64,000 nucleotides of DNA, from positions 34,059,042-34,123,041 of the forward strand of contig OZ024857.1 of NCBI GenBank assembly GCA_964017155.1, in the 5' to 3' direction. The DNA is from Oasisia sp. SBJ-2009. Lineage: Eukaryota; Annelida; Polychaeta; Sabellida; Siboglinidae. This document shows, one piece after another, positions 27,001 to 40,903 of this stretch. Below the pieces are notes generated by a model. The model did no database searches, was not told the origin of the DNA, and saw nothing but the letters and a program-made list of their open reading frames with translations. The position numbers were made by a program, and so were the translations under genes. Numbering within the stretch: position 1 is the stretch's first letter; each line of letters opens with the position of its first letter.

Positions 27001-27675
27001 CCTCTCCACCCAACCTCCCCACTTCATCCAACCTCCCCACTTCACCCAACCTCCGCACTCCACACAACTTCCCCACTTCACACAACCTCCCCACTCAACC
27101 CAACCTCCCCACTTCACCCAACCTCCCCATTTCACCCAACCTCCCCACATCACCCAACCTCCCCACTCCACCCAACCTCCCCAAATCACCCAACGTCCCC
27201 ATTCCACTCAAATTCCCCATTCCACCCATCCTCCTCACTCCACCCAACCTCCCCACTTCACCCAACCTCCCCAGAGCACCCAACCTCCCCACTCCACCGA
27301 ACCTCCCCACTCCACCCAACCTCCCCTCTCCACCCAACCTCCCCACTTAACCCAACCTCCCCACTCCACGCAACCTCCCCACCCCGCCCAAACTCCCCTC
27401 TCCACCCAACCTCCCCACTTCACCCAACCTCCCCACTTCACCCAACCTCCGCACTCCACACAACTTCCGCACTCCACCCAACCTCCCCACTCCACCCAAC
27501 CTCCCCACTTCACCCAACCTCCCCAGAGCACCCAACCTCCCCACTCCACCGAACCTCCCCACTCCTCCCAACCTCCACTCTCCACCCAACCTCCCCACTT
27601 AACCCAACTTCCCCACTCCACGCAACCTCCCCACCCCGCCCAAACTCCCCTCTCCACCCAACCTCCCCACTTCAC
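23460..27675. repeat. 4,216-bp tandem duplication, copy 1
   Basis: Every checked landmark recurs 4,216 bp downstream: the joint 23872 to 28088, cassette starts 24665 to 28881, 25061 to 29277, 26195 to 30411 and 27347 to 31563, plus rare variants such as caaattctccattcc (24,779 and 28,995). No difference was found in the stretches compared by eye. The left edge is where cttcatcc (about 23,454) differs from cttcaccc (about 27,670). Confidence 0.87.
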
Positions 27676-30600
27676 CCAACCTCCCCACTTCACCCAACCT
27701 CCGCACTCCACACAACTTCCCCACTTCACACAACCTCCCCACTCAACCCAACCTCCCCACTTCACCCAACCTCCCCATTTCACCCAACCTCCCCACATCA
27801 CCCAACCTCCCCACTCCACCCAACCTCCCCAAATCACCCAACGTCCCCATTCCACTCAAATTCCCCATTCCACCCATCCTCCTCACTCCACCCAACCTCC
27901 CCACTCCACCCAACCTCCCCACTCCACCCAACCTCCCCACATCACCCAACCTCCCTACTTCGCCCAACCTCCCCACTCCACCCAACCTCCGCACTCCACC
28001 CAAAGTTCGCACTCAACCCAACCTCCACACTTCACCCAACCTCCCAACTCCACCCAACCTCCCCACTTCACCAAACCTCCGCATTCCAACCAACCAATCT
28101 CCCCACTCCACCCAACCTCCTCACTCCACCCAACCTCCCCACTTCACCCAACCTCCCCAGAGCACCCAACCTCCCCACTCCACCGAACCTCCCCACTCCA
28201 CACAACCTCCCCTCTCCACCCAACCTCCCCACTTAACCCAACCTCCCCACTCCACGCAACCTCCCCACCCCGCCCAAACTCCCCTCTCCACCCAACCTCC
28301 CCTCTTCACCCAACCTCCCCACTTCACCCAACCTCCGCACTCCACACAACTTCCCCACTTCACACAACCTCCCCACTCAACCCAACCTCCCCACTCCACC
28401 CAACCTCCCCAAATCACCCAACGTCCCCACTCCACTCAAATTCCCCATTCCACCCATCCTCCTCACTCCACCCAACCTCCCCACTCCACCCAACCTCCGC
28501 ACTCCACCCAAAGTTCGCACTCAACCCAACCTCCACACTTCACCCAACCTCCCAACTCCACCCAACCTCCCCACTTCACCAAACCTCCGCACTCGAACCA
28601 ACTTCCGCACTCCACCCAACCTTCGCACTCCACCCAACTTCCGCACTCCACCCAACTTCCGCACTCCACCCAACTTCCGCACTCCATCCAACCTCCGCAC
28701 TCCACCCAACCTCCGCACTCCACACAACTTCCGCACTCCACCCAACCTCCCCACTCCACCCAACTTCCCCACTTCACCCAACCTCCCCACTCCACCCAAC
28801 CTCCTCACTCCACCCAACCTCCCCACTTCACCCAACCTCCGCACTCCACACAACTTCCCCACTTCACACAACCTCCCCACTCAACCCAACCTCCCCACTT
28901 CACCCAACCTCCCCATTTCACCCAACCTCCCCACATCACCCAACCTCCCCACTACACCCAACCTCCCCAAATCACCCAACGTCCCCACTCCACTCAAATT
29001 CTCCATTCCACCCATCCTCCTCGCTCCACCCAACCTCCCCACTCCACCCAACCTTTCCACTCCACCCAACCTCCCAACTCCACCCAACCTCCCCACTTCA
29101 CCAAACCTCCGCTTTCCAACCAACCTCCGCACGCCACCCAACCTCCGCACTCGAACCAACTTCCGCACTCCACCCAACCTCCGCACTCCACCCAACTTCC
29201 GCACTCCACCCAACTTCCGCACTCCACCCAACCTCCGCACTCCACACAACTTCCCCACTTCATACAACCTCCCCACTCAACCCAACCTCCCCACTTCACC
29301 CAACATCCCCACTTCACCCAACCTCCCCACATCACCCAACCTCCCCACTCCACCCAACCTCCCCAAATCACCCAACCTCCCCACTCCACTCAATCTCCCC
29401 ACTCCACCCAACCTCCTCACTCCACCCAACCTCCCCACTTCACCCAACCTCCCCAGAGCACCCAACCTCCCCACTCCACCGAACCTCCCCACTCCACACA
29501 ACCTCCCCTCTCCACCCAACCTCCCCAATTAACCCAACCTCCCCTCTCCACGCAACCTCCCCACCCCGCCCAAACTCCCCTCTCCACCCAACCTCCCCAC
29601 TTCATCCAACCTCCCCACTTCACCCAACCTCCGCACTCCACACAACTTCCCCACTTCACACAACCTCCCCACTCAACCCAACCTCCCCACTTCACCCAAC
29701 CTCCCCATTTCACCCAACCTCCCCACATCACCCAACCTCCCCACTCCACCCAACCTCCCCAAATCACCCAACGTCCCCATTCCACTCAAATTCCCCATTC
29801 CACCCATCCTCCTCACTCCACCCAACCTCTCCACTCCACCCAACCTCCCCACTCCACCCAACCTCCCCACATCACCCAACCTCCCTACTTCGCCCAACCT
29901 CCCCACTCCACCCAACCTCCGCACTCCACCCAAAGTTCGCACTCAACCGAACCTCCACACTTCACCCAACCTCCCCTCTCCACCCAACCTCCCCACTTAA
30001 CCCAACTTCCCCACTCCACGCAACCTCCCCACCCCGCCCAAACTCCCCTCTCCACCCAACCTCCCCACTTCACCCAACCTCCCCACTTCACCCAACATCC
30101 GCACTCCACACAACTTCCCCACTTCACACAACCTCCCCACTCAACCCAACCTCCCCACTTCACCCAACCTCCCCATTTCACCCAACCTCCCCACATCACC
30201 CAACCTCCCCACTACACCCAACCTCCCCAAATCACCCAACGTCCCCACTCCACTCAAATTCCCCATTCCACCCATCCTCCTCACTCCACCCAACCTCCCC
30301 ACTCCACCCAACCTCCCCACTCCACCCAACCTCCCAACTCCACCCAACCTCCCCACTTCACCAAACCTCCGCATTCCAACCAACCTCCCCTCTCCACCCA
30401 ACCTCCCCACTTAACCCAACTTCCCCACTCCACGCAACCTCCCCACCCCGCCCAAACTCCCCTCTCCACCCAACCTCCCCACTTCACCCAACCTCCCCAC
30501 TTCACCCAACCTCCGCACTCCACACAACTTCCCCACTTCACACAACCTCCCTACACAACCCAACCTCCCCACTTCACACAACCTCCCCATTTCACCCAAC

Positions 30601-31891
30601 CTCCCCACATCACCCAACCTCCCCACTACACCCAACCTCCCCAAATCACCCAACGTCCCCACTCCACTCAGATTCCCCATTCCACCCATCCTCCTCACTC
30701 CACCCAACCTCCCCACTCCACCCAACCTCCCCACTCCACCCAACCTCCCAACTCCACCCAACCTCCCCACTTCACCAAACCTCCGCATTCCAACCAACCT
30801 CCGCACGCCACCCAACCTCCGCACTCGAACCAACTTCCGCACTCCACCCAACTTCCGCACTCCACCCAACCTCCGCACTCCACACAACTTCCCCACTTCA
30901 TACAACCTCCCCACTCAACCCAACCTCCCCACTTCACCCAACATCCCCACTTCACCCAACCTCCCCACATCACCCAACCTCCCCACTCCACCCAACCTCC
31001 CCAAATCACCCAACCTCCCCACTCCACTCAATCTCCCCACTCCACCCAACCTCCTCACTCCACCCAACCTCCCCACTTCACCCAACCTCCCCAGAGCACC
31101 CAACCTCCCCACTCCACCGAACCTCCCCACTCCACACAACCTCCCCTCTCCACCCAACCTCCCCAATTAACCCAACCTCCCCTCTCCACGCAACCTCCCC
31201 ACCCCGCCCAAACTCCCCTCTCCACCCAACCTCCCCACTTCATCCAACCTCCCCACTTCACCCAACCTCCGCACTCCACACAACTTCCCCACTTCACACA
31301 ACCTCCCCACTCAACCCAACCTCCCCACTTCACCCAACCTCCCCATTTCACCCAACCTCCCCACATCACCCAACCTCCCCACTCCACCCAACCTCCCCAA
31401 ATCACCCAACGTCCCCATTCCACTCAAATTCCCCATTCCACCCATCCTCCTCACTCCACCCAACCTCCCCACTTCACCCAACCTCCCCAGAGCACCCAAC
31501 CTCCCCACTCCACCGAACCTCCCCACTCCACCCAACCTCCCCTCTCCACCCAACCTCCCCACTTAACCCAACCTCCCCACTCCACGCAACCTCCCCACCC
31601 CGCCCAAACTCCCCTCTCCACCCAACCTCCCCACTTCACCCAACCTCCCCACTTCACCCAACCTCCGCACTCCACACAACTTCCGCACTCCACCCAACCT
31701 CCCCACTCCACCCAACCTCCCCACTTCACCCAACCTCCCCAGAGCACCCAACCTCCCCACTCCACCGAACCTCCCCACTCCTCCCAACCTCCACTCTCCA
31801 CCCAACCTCCCCACTTAACCCAACTTCCCCACTCCACGCAACCTCCCCACCCCGCCCAAACTCCCCTCTCCACCCAACCTCCCCACTTCAC
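27676..31891. repeat. 4,216-bp tandem duplication, copy 2
   Basis: Partner of the preceding copy. Similarity continues past the nominal end to about 32,028, where cactcc at 27,812 corresponds to cactac at 32,028. The exchange that made the duplication therefore lies inside shared cassette sequence, and its exact point cannot be fixed. Confidence 0.87.
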
Positions 31892-33839
31892 CCAACCTCC
31901 CCACTTCACCCAACCTCCGCACTCCACACAACTTCCCCACTTCACACAACCTCCCCACTCAACCCAACCTCCCCACTTCACCCAACCTCCCCATTTCACC
32001 CAACCTCCCCACATCACCCAACCTCCCCACTACACCCAACCTCCCCAAATCACCCAACGTCCCCACTCCACTCAAATTCCCCATTCCACCCATCCTCCTC
32101 GCTCCACCCAACCTCCCCACTCCACCCAACCTTTCCACTCCACCCAACCTCCCAACTCCACCCAACCTCCCCACTTCACCAAACCTCCGCTTTCCAACCA
32201 ACCTCCGCACGCCACCCAACCTCCGCACTCGAACCAACTTCCGCACTCCACCCAACCTCCGCACTCCACCCAACTTCCGCACTCCACCCAACTTCCGCAC
32301 TCCACCCAACCTCCGCACTCCACACAACTTCCCCACTTCATACAACCTCCCCACTCAACCCAACCTCCCCACTTCACCCAACATCCCCACTTCACCCAAC
32401 CTCCCCACATCACCCAACCTCCCCACTCCACCCAACCTCCCCAAATCACCCAACCTCCCCACTCCACTCAATCTCCCCACTCCACTCAACCTCCTCACTC
32501 CACCCAACCTCCCCACTTCACCCAACCTCCCCAGAGCACCCAACCTCCCCTCTCCATCGAACCTCCCCACTCCACACAACCTCCCCTCTCCACCCAACCT
32601 CCCCACTTCACCCAACCTCCCCACATCACCCAACCTCCCCACTCCACCCAACCTACCCAAATCACCCAACCTCCCCACTCCACCCAACCTCCCCACTTCA
32701 CCCAACCTTCGCACTTCATCCAACCTCCGCACTCCACCCAATCTCCGCACTCCACCCAACTTCCGCACTCCACCCAACTTCCGCACTCCACCCAACCTCC
32801 GCACTCCACACAACTTCCCCACTTCATACAACCTCTCCACTCAACCCAACCTCCCCACTTCACCCAACATCCCCACTTCACCCAACCTCCCCACATCACC
32901 CAACCTCCCCACTCCACCTAACCTCCGTCCTCCACCCAACCTCCGCCCTCCACCAAACCTCCCCACTCCACCCAACTTCCCCACTTCACCCAACCTCCCC
33001 ACTCCACCCAACATCCTCACTCCACCCAACCTCCCCACTCCACCCAACATCCCCAGAGCACCCAACCTCCCCACTCCACGCAACCTCCCCACTTCACCCA
33101 AGCTCCCAACTTCACCCAACCTCCCCAAATCACCCAACCTCCCCACTCCACTCAATCTCCCCACTCCACCCAACCTCCTCACTCCACCCAACCTCCCCAC
33201 TTCACCTAACCTCCCCAGAGCACCCAACCTCCCCACTCCACCGAACCTCCCCACTCCACCCAACCTCCCCTCTCCACCCAACCTCCCCACTTAACCCAAC
33301 CTCCCCACTCCACGCAACCTCCCCACCCCGCCCAAACTCCCCTCTCCACCCAACCTCCCCACTTCACCCAACCTCCCCACTTCACGCAACCTCCGCACTC
33401 CACACAACTTCCGCACTCCACCCAACCTCCCCACTCCACCCAACTTCCCCACTTCACCCAACCTCCCCACTCCACCCAACCTCCTCACTCCACCCAACCT
33501 CCCCACTTCACCCAACATCCCCAGAGCATCCAACCTCCCCACACCACGCAACCTCCCCACTCCACCCAACCTCCCCACCCCGCCCAAACTCCCCTCTCCA
33601 CCCAACCTCCCCACTTCACCCAACCTCCCCACATCACCGAAACTCCCCACTCTCCCCACTTCACCCAACCTCCCCACTCCACCCAACCTCCCCACTTCAC
33701 CCAACCTTCGCACTTCATCCAACCTCCGCACTCCACCCAACCTCCGCACTCCACCCAACTTCCGCACTCCACCCAACTTCCGCACTCCACCCAACCTCCG
33801 CACTCCACACAACTTCCCCACTTCATACAACCTCCCCAC
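30915..33839. repeat. 2,925-bp HOR, copy 1
   Basis: 162 monomers plus one half-monomer (27-bp monomer at 33636). Cassette starts 30915, 31311, 31563, 31959, 32355, 32841 and 33291 recur 2,925 bp later. It overlaps the end of the 4,216-bp duplication, so one amplification was laid over the other. Confidence 0.85.
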
Positions 33840-36764
33840 TCAACCCAACCTCCCCACTTCACCCAACATCCCCACTTCACCCAACCTCCCCACATCACCC
33901 AACCTCCCCACTCCACCCAACCTCCCCAAATCACCCAACCTCCCCACTCCACTCAATCTCCCCACTCCACCCAACCTCCTCACTCCACCCAACCTCCCCA
34001 CTTCACCCAACCTCCCCAGAGCACCCAACCTCCCCACTCCACCGAACCTCCCCACTCCACACAACCTCCCCTCTCCACCCAACCTCCCCAATTAACCCAA
34101 CCTCCCCTCTCCACGCAACCTCCCCACCCCGCCCAAACTCCCCTCTCCACCCAACCTCCCCACTTCATCCAACCTCCCCACTTCACCCAACCTCCGCACT
34201 CCACACAACTTCCCCACTTCACACAACCTCCCCACTCAACCCAACCTCCCCACTTCACCCAACCTCCCCATTTCACCCAACCTCCCCACATCACCCAACC
34301 TCCCCACTCCACCCAACCTCCCCAAATCACCCAACGTCCCCATTCCACTCAAATTCCCCATTCCACCCATCCTCCTCACTCCACCCAACCTCCCCACTTC
34401 ACCCAACCTCCCCAGAGCACCCAACCTCCCCACTCCACCGAACCTCCCCACTCCACCCAACCTCCCCTCTCCACCCAACCTCCCCACTTAACCCAACCTC
34501 CCCACTCCACGCAACCTCCCCACCCCGCCCAAACTCCCCTCTCCACCCAACCTCCCCACTTCACCCAACCTCCCCACTTCACCCAACCTCCGCACTCCAC
34601 ACAACTTCCGCACTCCACCCAACCTCCCCACTCCACCCAACCTCCCCACTTCACCCAACCTCCCCAGAGCACCCAACCTCCCCACTCCACCGAACCTCCC
34701 CACTCCTCCCAACCTCCACTCTCCACCCAACCTCCCCACTTAACCCAACTTCCCCACTCCACGCAACCTCCCCACCCCGCCCAAACTCCCCTCTCCACCC
34801 AACCTCCCCACTTCACCCAACCTCCCCACTTCACCCAACCTCCGCACTCCACACAACTTCCCCACTTCACACAACCTCCCCACTCAACCCAACCTCCCCA
34901 CTTCACCCAACCTCCCCATTTCACCCAACCTCCCCACATCACCCAACCTCCCCACTACACCCAACCTCCCCAAATCACCCAACGTCCCCACTCCACTCAA
35001 ATTCCCCATTCCACCCATCCTCCTCGCTCCACCCAACCTCCCCACTCCACCCAACCTTTCCACTCCACCCAACCTCCCAACTCCACCCAACCTCCCCACT
35101 TCACCAAACCTCCGCTTTCCAACCAACCTCCGCACGCCACCCAACCTCCGCACTCGAACCAACTTCCGCACTCCACCCAACCTCCGCACTCCACCCAACT
35201 TCCGCACTCCACCCAACTTCCGCACTCCACCCAACCTCCGCACTCCACACAACTTCCCCACTTCATACAACCTCCCCACTCAACCCAACCTCCCCACTTC
35301 ACCCAACATCCCCACTTCACCCAACCTCCCCACATCACCCAACCTCCCCACTCCACCCAACCTCCCCAAATCACCCAACCTCCCCACTCCACTCAATCTC
35401 CCCACTCCACTCAACCTCCTCACTCCACCCAACCTCCCCACTTCACCCAACCTCCCCAGAGCACCCAACCTCCCCTCTCCATCGAACCTCCCCACTCCAC
35501 ACAACCTCCCCTCTCCACCCAACCTCCCCACTTCACCCAACCTCCCCACATCACCCAACCTCCCCACTCCACCCAACCTACCCAAATCACCCAACCTCCC
35601 CACTCCACCCAACCTCCCCACTTCACCCAACCTTCGCACTTCATCCAACCTCCGCACTCCACCCAATCTCCGCACTCCACCCAACTTCCGCACTCCACCC
35701 AACTTCCGCACTCCACCCAACCTCCGCACTCCACACAACTTCCCCACTTCATACAACCTCTCCACTCAACCCAACCTCCCCACTTCACCCAACATCCCCA
35801 CTTCACCCAACCTCCCCACATCACCCAACCTCCCCACTCCACCTAACCTCCGTCCTCCACCCAACCTCCGCCCTCCACCAAACCTCCCCACTCCACCCAA
35901 CTTCCCCACTTCACCCAACCTCCCCACTCCACCCAACATCCTCACTCCACCCAACCTCCCCACTCCACCCAACATCCCCAGAGCACCCAACCTCCCCACT
36001 CCACGCAACCTCCCCACTTCACCCAAGCTCCCAACTTCACCCAACCTCCCCAAATCACCCAACCTCCCCACTCCACTCAATCTCCCCACTCCACCCAACC
36101 TCCTCACTCCACCCAACCTCCCCACTTCACCTAACCTCCCCAGAGCACCCAACCTCCCCACTCCACCGAACCTCCCCACTCCACCCAACCTCCCCTCTCC
36201 ACCCAACCTCCCCACTTAACCCAACCTCCCCACTCCACGCAACCTCCCCACCCCGCCCAAACTCCCCTCTCCACCCAACCTCCCCACTTCACCCAACCTC
36301 CCCACTTCACGCAACCTCCGCACTCCACACAACTTCCGCACTCCACCCAACCTCCCCACTCCACCCAACTTCCCCACTTCACCCAACCTCCCCACTCCAC
36401 CCAACCTCCTCACTCCACCCAACCTCCCCACTTCACCCAACATCCCCAGAGCATCCAACCTCCCCACACCACGCAACCTCCCCACTCCACCCAACCTCCC
36501 CACCCCGCCCAAACTCCCCTCTCCACCCAACCTCCCCACTTCACCCAACCTCCCCACATCACCGAAACTCCCCACTCTCCCCACTTCACCCAACCTCCCC
36601 ACTCCACCCAACCTCCCCACTTCACCCAACCTTCGCACTTCATCCAACCTCCGCACTCCACCCAACCTCCGCACTCCACCCAACTTCCGCACTCCACCCA
36701 ACTTCCGCACTCCACCCAACCTCCGCACTCCACACAACTTCCCCACTTCACACAACCTCCCCAC
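33840..36764. repeat. 2,925-bp HOR, copy 2
   Basis: Same order as copy 1, with the 27-bp monomer at 36561. Near its end (about 36,740) cttcacacaacc replaces cttcatacaacc of copy 1, and a single G occurs in aacctgcccatttc at 36,794. These mark the joint to copy 3. Confidence 0.85.
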
Positions 36765-38402
36765 TCAACCCAACCTCCCCACTTCACCCAACCTGCCCAT
36801 TTCACCCAACCTCCCCACATCACCCAACCTCCCCACTACACCCAACCTCCCCAAATCACCCAACGTCCCCACTCCACTCAAATTCCCCATTCCACCCATC
36901 CTCCTCGCTCCACCCAACCTCCCCACTCCACCCAACCTTTCCACTCCACCCAACCTCCCAACTCCACCCAACCTCCCCACTTCACCAAACCTCCGCTTTC
37001 CAACCAACCTCCGCACGCCACCCAACCTCCGCACTCGAACCAACTTCCGCACTCCACCCAACCTCCGCACTCCACCCAACTTCCGCACTCCACCCAACTT
37101 CCGCACTCCACCCAACCTCCGCACTCCACACAACTTCCCCACTTCATACAACCTCCCCACTCAACCCAACCTCCCCACTTCACCCAACATCCCCACTTCA
37201 CCCAACCTCCCCACATCACCCAACCTCCCCACTCCACCCAACCTCCCCAAATCACCCAACCTCCCCACTCCACTCAATCTCCCCACTCCACTCAACCTCC
37301 TCACTCCACCCAACCTCCCCACTTCACCCAACCTCCCCAGAGCACCCAACCTCCCCTCTCCATCGAACCTCCCCACTCCACACAACCTCCCCTCTCCACC
37401 CAACCTCCCCACTTCACCCAACCTCCCCACATCACCCAACCTCCCCACTCCACCCAACCTACCCAAATCACCCAACCTCCCCACTCCACCCAACCTCCCC
37501 ACTTCACCCAACCTTCGCACTTCATCCAACCTCCGCACTCCACCCAATCTCCGCACTCCACCCAACTTCCGCACTCCACCCAACTTCCGCACTCCACCCA
37601 ACCTCCGCACTCCACACAACTTCCCCACTTCATACAACCTCTCCACTCAACCCAACCTCCCCACTTCACCCAACATCCCCACTTCACCCAACCTCCCCAC
37701 ATCACCCAACCTCCCCACTCCACCTAACCTCCGTCCTCCACCCAACCTCCGCCCTCCACCAAACCTCCCCACTCCACCCAACTTCCCCACTTCACCCAAC
37801 CTCCCCACTCCACCCAACATCCTCACTCCACCCAACCTCCCCACTCCACCCAACATCCCCAGAGCACCCAACCTCCCCACTCCACGCAACCTCCCCACTT
37901 CACCCAAGCTCCCAACTTCACCCAACCTCCCCAAATCACCCAACCTCCCCACTCCACTCAATCTCCCCACTCCACCCAACCTCCTCACTCCACCCAACCT
38001 CCCCACTTCACCTAACCTCCCCAGAGCACCCAACCTCCCCACTCCACCGAACCTCCCCACTCCACCCAACCTCCCCTCTCCACCCAACCTCCCCACTTAA
38101 CCCAACCTCCCCACTCCACGCAACCTCCCCACCCCGCCCAAACTCCCCTCTCCACCCAACCTCCCCACTTCACCCAACCTCCCCACTTCACGCAACCTCC
38201 GCACTCCACACAACTTCCGCACTCCACCCAACCTCCCCACTCCACCCAACTTCCCCACTTCACCCAACCTCCCCACTCCACCCAACCTCCTCACTCCACC
38301 CAACCTCCCCACTTCACCCAACATCCCCAGAGCATCCAACCTCCCCACACCACGCAACCTCCGCACTCCACACAACTTCCCCACTTCATACAACCTCCCC
38401 AC
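36765..38402. repeat. 2,925-bp HOR, copy 3 (5' and internally truncated)
   Basis: Starts at the point equivalent to 34,884 of copy 2, so the first 1,044 bp (exactly 58 monomers) are missing. A second loss near 38,357 removes the stretch with the half-monomer and joins caccacgcaacc directly to ccgcactcc. Both losses keep the 18-bp register apart from the lost half-unit. Confidence 0.8.
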
Positions 38403-39306
38403 TCAACCCAACCTCCCCACTTCACCCAACATCCCCACTTCACCCAACCTCCCCACATCACCCAACCTCCCCACTCCACCCAACCTCCCCAAATCACCCA
38501 ACCTCCCCACTCCACTCAATCTCCCCACTCCACCCAACCTCCTCACTCCACCCAACCTCCCCACTTCACCCAACCTCCCCAGAGCACCCAACCTCCCCAC
38601 TCCACCGAACCTCCCCACTCCACACAACCTCCCCTCTCCACCCAACCTCCCCAATTAACCCAACCTCCCCTCTCCACGCAACCTCCCCACCCCGCCCAAA
38701 CTCCCCTCTCCACCCAACCTCCCCACTTCATCCAACCTCCCCACTTCACCCAACCTCCGCACTCCACACAACTTCCCCACTTCACACAACCTCCCCACTC
38801 AACCCAACCTCCCCACTTCACCCAACCTCCCCATTTCACCCAACCTCCCCACATCACCCAACCTCCCCACTCCACCCAACCTCCCCAAATCACCCAACGT
38901 CCCCATTCCACTCAAATTCCCCATTCCACCCATCCTCCTCACTCCACCCAACCTCCCCACTCCACCCAACCTCCCCACTCCACCCAACCTCCCCACATCA
39001 CCCAACCTCCCTACTTCGCCCAACCTCCCCACTCCACCCAACCTCCGCACTCCACCCAAAGTTCGCACTCAACCCAACCTCCACACTTCACCCAACCTCC
39101 CAACTCCACCCAACCTCCCCACTTCACCAAACCTCCGCATTCCAACCAACCAATCTCCCCACTCCACCCAACCTCCTCACTCCACCCAACCTCCCCACTT
39201 CACCCAACCTCCCCAGAGCACCCAACCTCCCCACTCCACCGAACCTCCCCACTCCACACAACCTCCCCACTCCACCCAACCTCCCCTCTCCACCCAACCT
39301 CCCCAC

Positions 39307-40903
39307 TTAACCCAACCTCCCCACTCCACGCAACCTCCCCACCCCGCCCAAACTCCCCTCTCCACCCAACCTCCCCACTTCACCCAACCTCCCCACTTCA
39401 CGCAACCTCCGCACTCCACACAACTTCCGCACTCCACCCAACCTCCCCACTCCACCCAACTTCCCCACTTCACCCAACCTCCCCACTCCACCCAACCTCC
39501 TCACTCCACCCAACCTCCCCACTTCACCCAACATCCCCAGAGCATCCAACCTCCCCACACCACGCAACCTCCCCACTCCACCCAACCTCCCCACCCCGCC
39601 CAAACTCCCCTCTCCACCCAACCTCCCCACTTCACCCAACCTCCCCACATCACCGAAACTCCCCACTCTCCCCATTTCACCCAACCTCCCCACATCACCC
39701 AACCTCCCCACTACACCCAACCTCCCCAAATCACCCAACGTCCCCACTCCACTCAAATTCCCCATTCCACCCATCCTCCTCACTCCACCCAACCTTCCCA
39801 CTCCACCCAACCTCCCCACTCCACCCAACCTCCCAACTCCACCCAACCTCCCCACTTCACCAAACCTCCGCATTCCAACCAACCTCCGCACGCCACCCAA
39901 CCTCCGCACTCGAACCAACTTCCGCACTCCACCCAACTTCCGCACTCCACCCAACCTCCGCACTCCACACAACTTCCCCACTTCATACAACCTCCCCACT
40001 CAACCCAACCTCCCCACTTCACCCAACATCCCCACTTCACCCAACCTCCCCACATCACCCAACCTCCCCACTCCACCCAACCTCCCCAAATCACCCAACC
40101 TCCCCACTCCACTCAATCTCCCCACTCCACCCAACCTCCTCACTCCACCCAACCTCCCCACTTCACCCAACCTCCCCAGAGCACCCAACCTCCCCACTCC
40201 ACCGAACCTCCCCACTCCACACAACCTCCCCTCTCCACCCAACCTCCCCAATTAACCCAACCTCCCCTCTCCACGCAACCTCCCCACCCCGCCCAAACTC
40301 CCCTCTCCACCCAACCTCCCCACTTCATCCAACCTCCCCACTTCACCCAACCTCCGCACTCCACACAACTTCCCCACTTCACACAACCTCCCCACTCAAC
40401 CCAACCTCCCCACTTCACCCAACCTCCCCATTTCACCCAACCTCCCCACATCACCCAACCTCCCCACTCCACCCAACCTCCCCAAATCACCCAACGTCCC
40501 CATTCCACTCAAATTCCCCATTCCACCCATCCTCCTCACTCCACCCAACCTCCCCACTCCACCCAACCTCCCCACTCCACCCAACCTCCCCACATCACCC
40601 AACCTCCCTACTTCGCCCAACCTCCCCACTCCACCCAACCTCCGCACTCCACCCAAAGTTCGCACTCAACCCAACCTCCACACTTCACCCAACCTCCCAA
40701 CTCCACCCAACCTCCCCACTTCACCAAACCTCCGCATTCCAACCAACCAATCTCCCCACTCCACCCAACCTCCTCACTCCACCCAACCTCCCCACTTCAC
40801 CCAACCTCCCCAGAGCACCCAACCTCCCCACTCCACCGAACCTCCCCACTCCACACAACCTCCCCACTCCACCCAACCTCCCCTCTCCACCCAACCTCCC
40901 CAC
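39307..40903. repeat. 1,597-bp short form of the 2,209-bp HOR
   Basis: Equals the 2,209-bp period minus 612 bp, exactly 34 monomers. It contains one 27-bp monomer (39652) whose half-unit runs into catttc instead of cacttc, marking the deletion joint. It also contains one +4 joint (40741). Confidence 0.84.
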
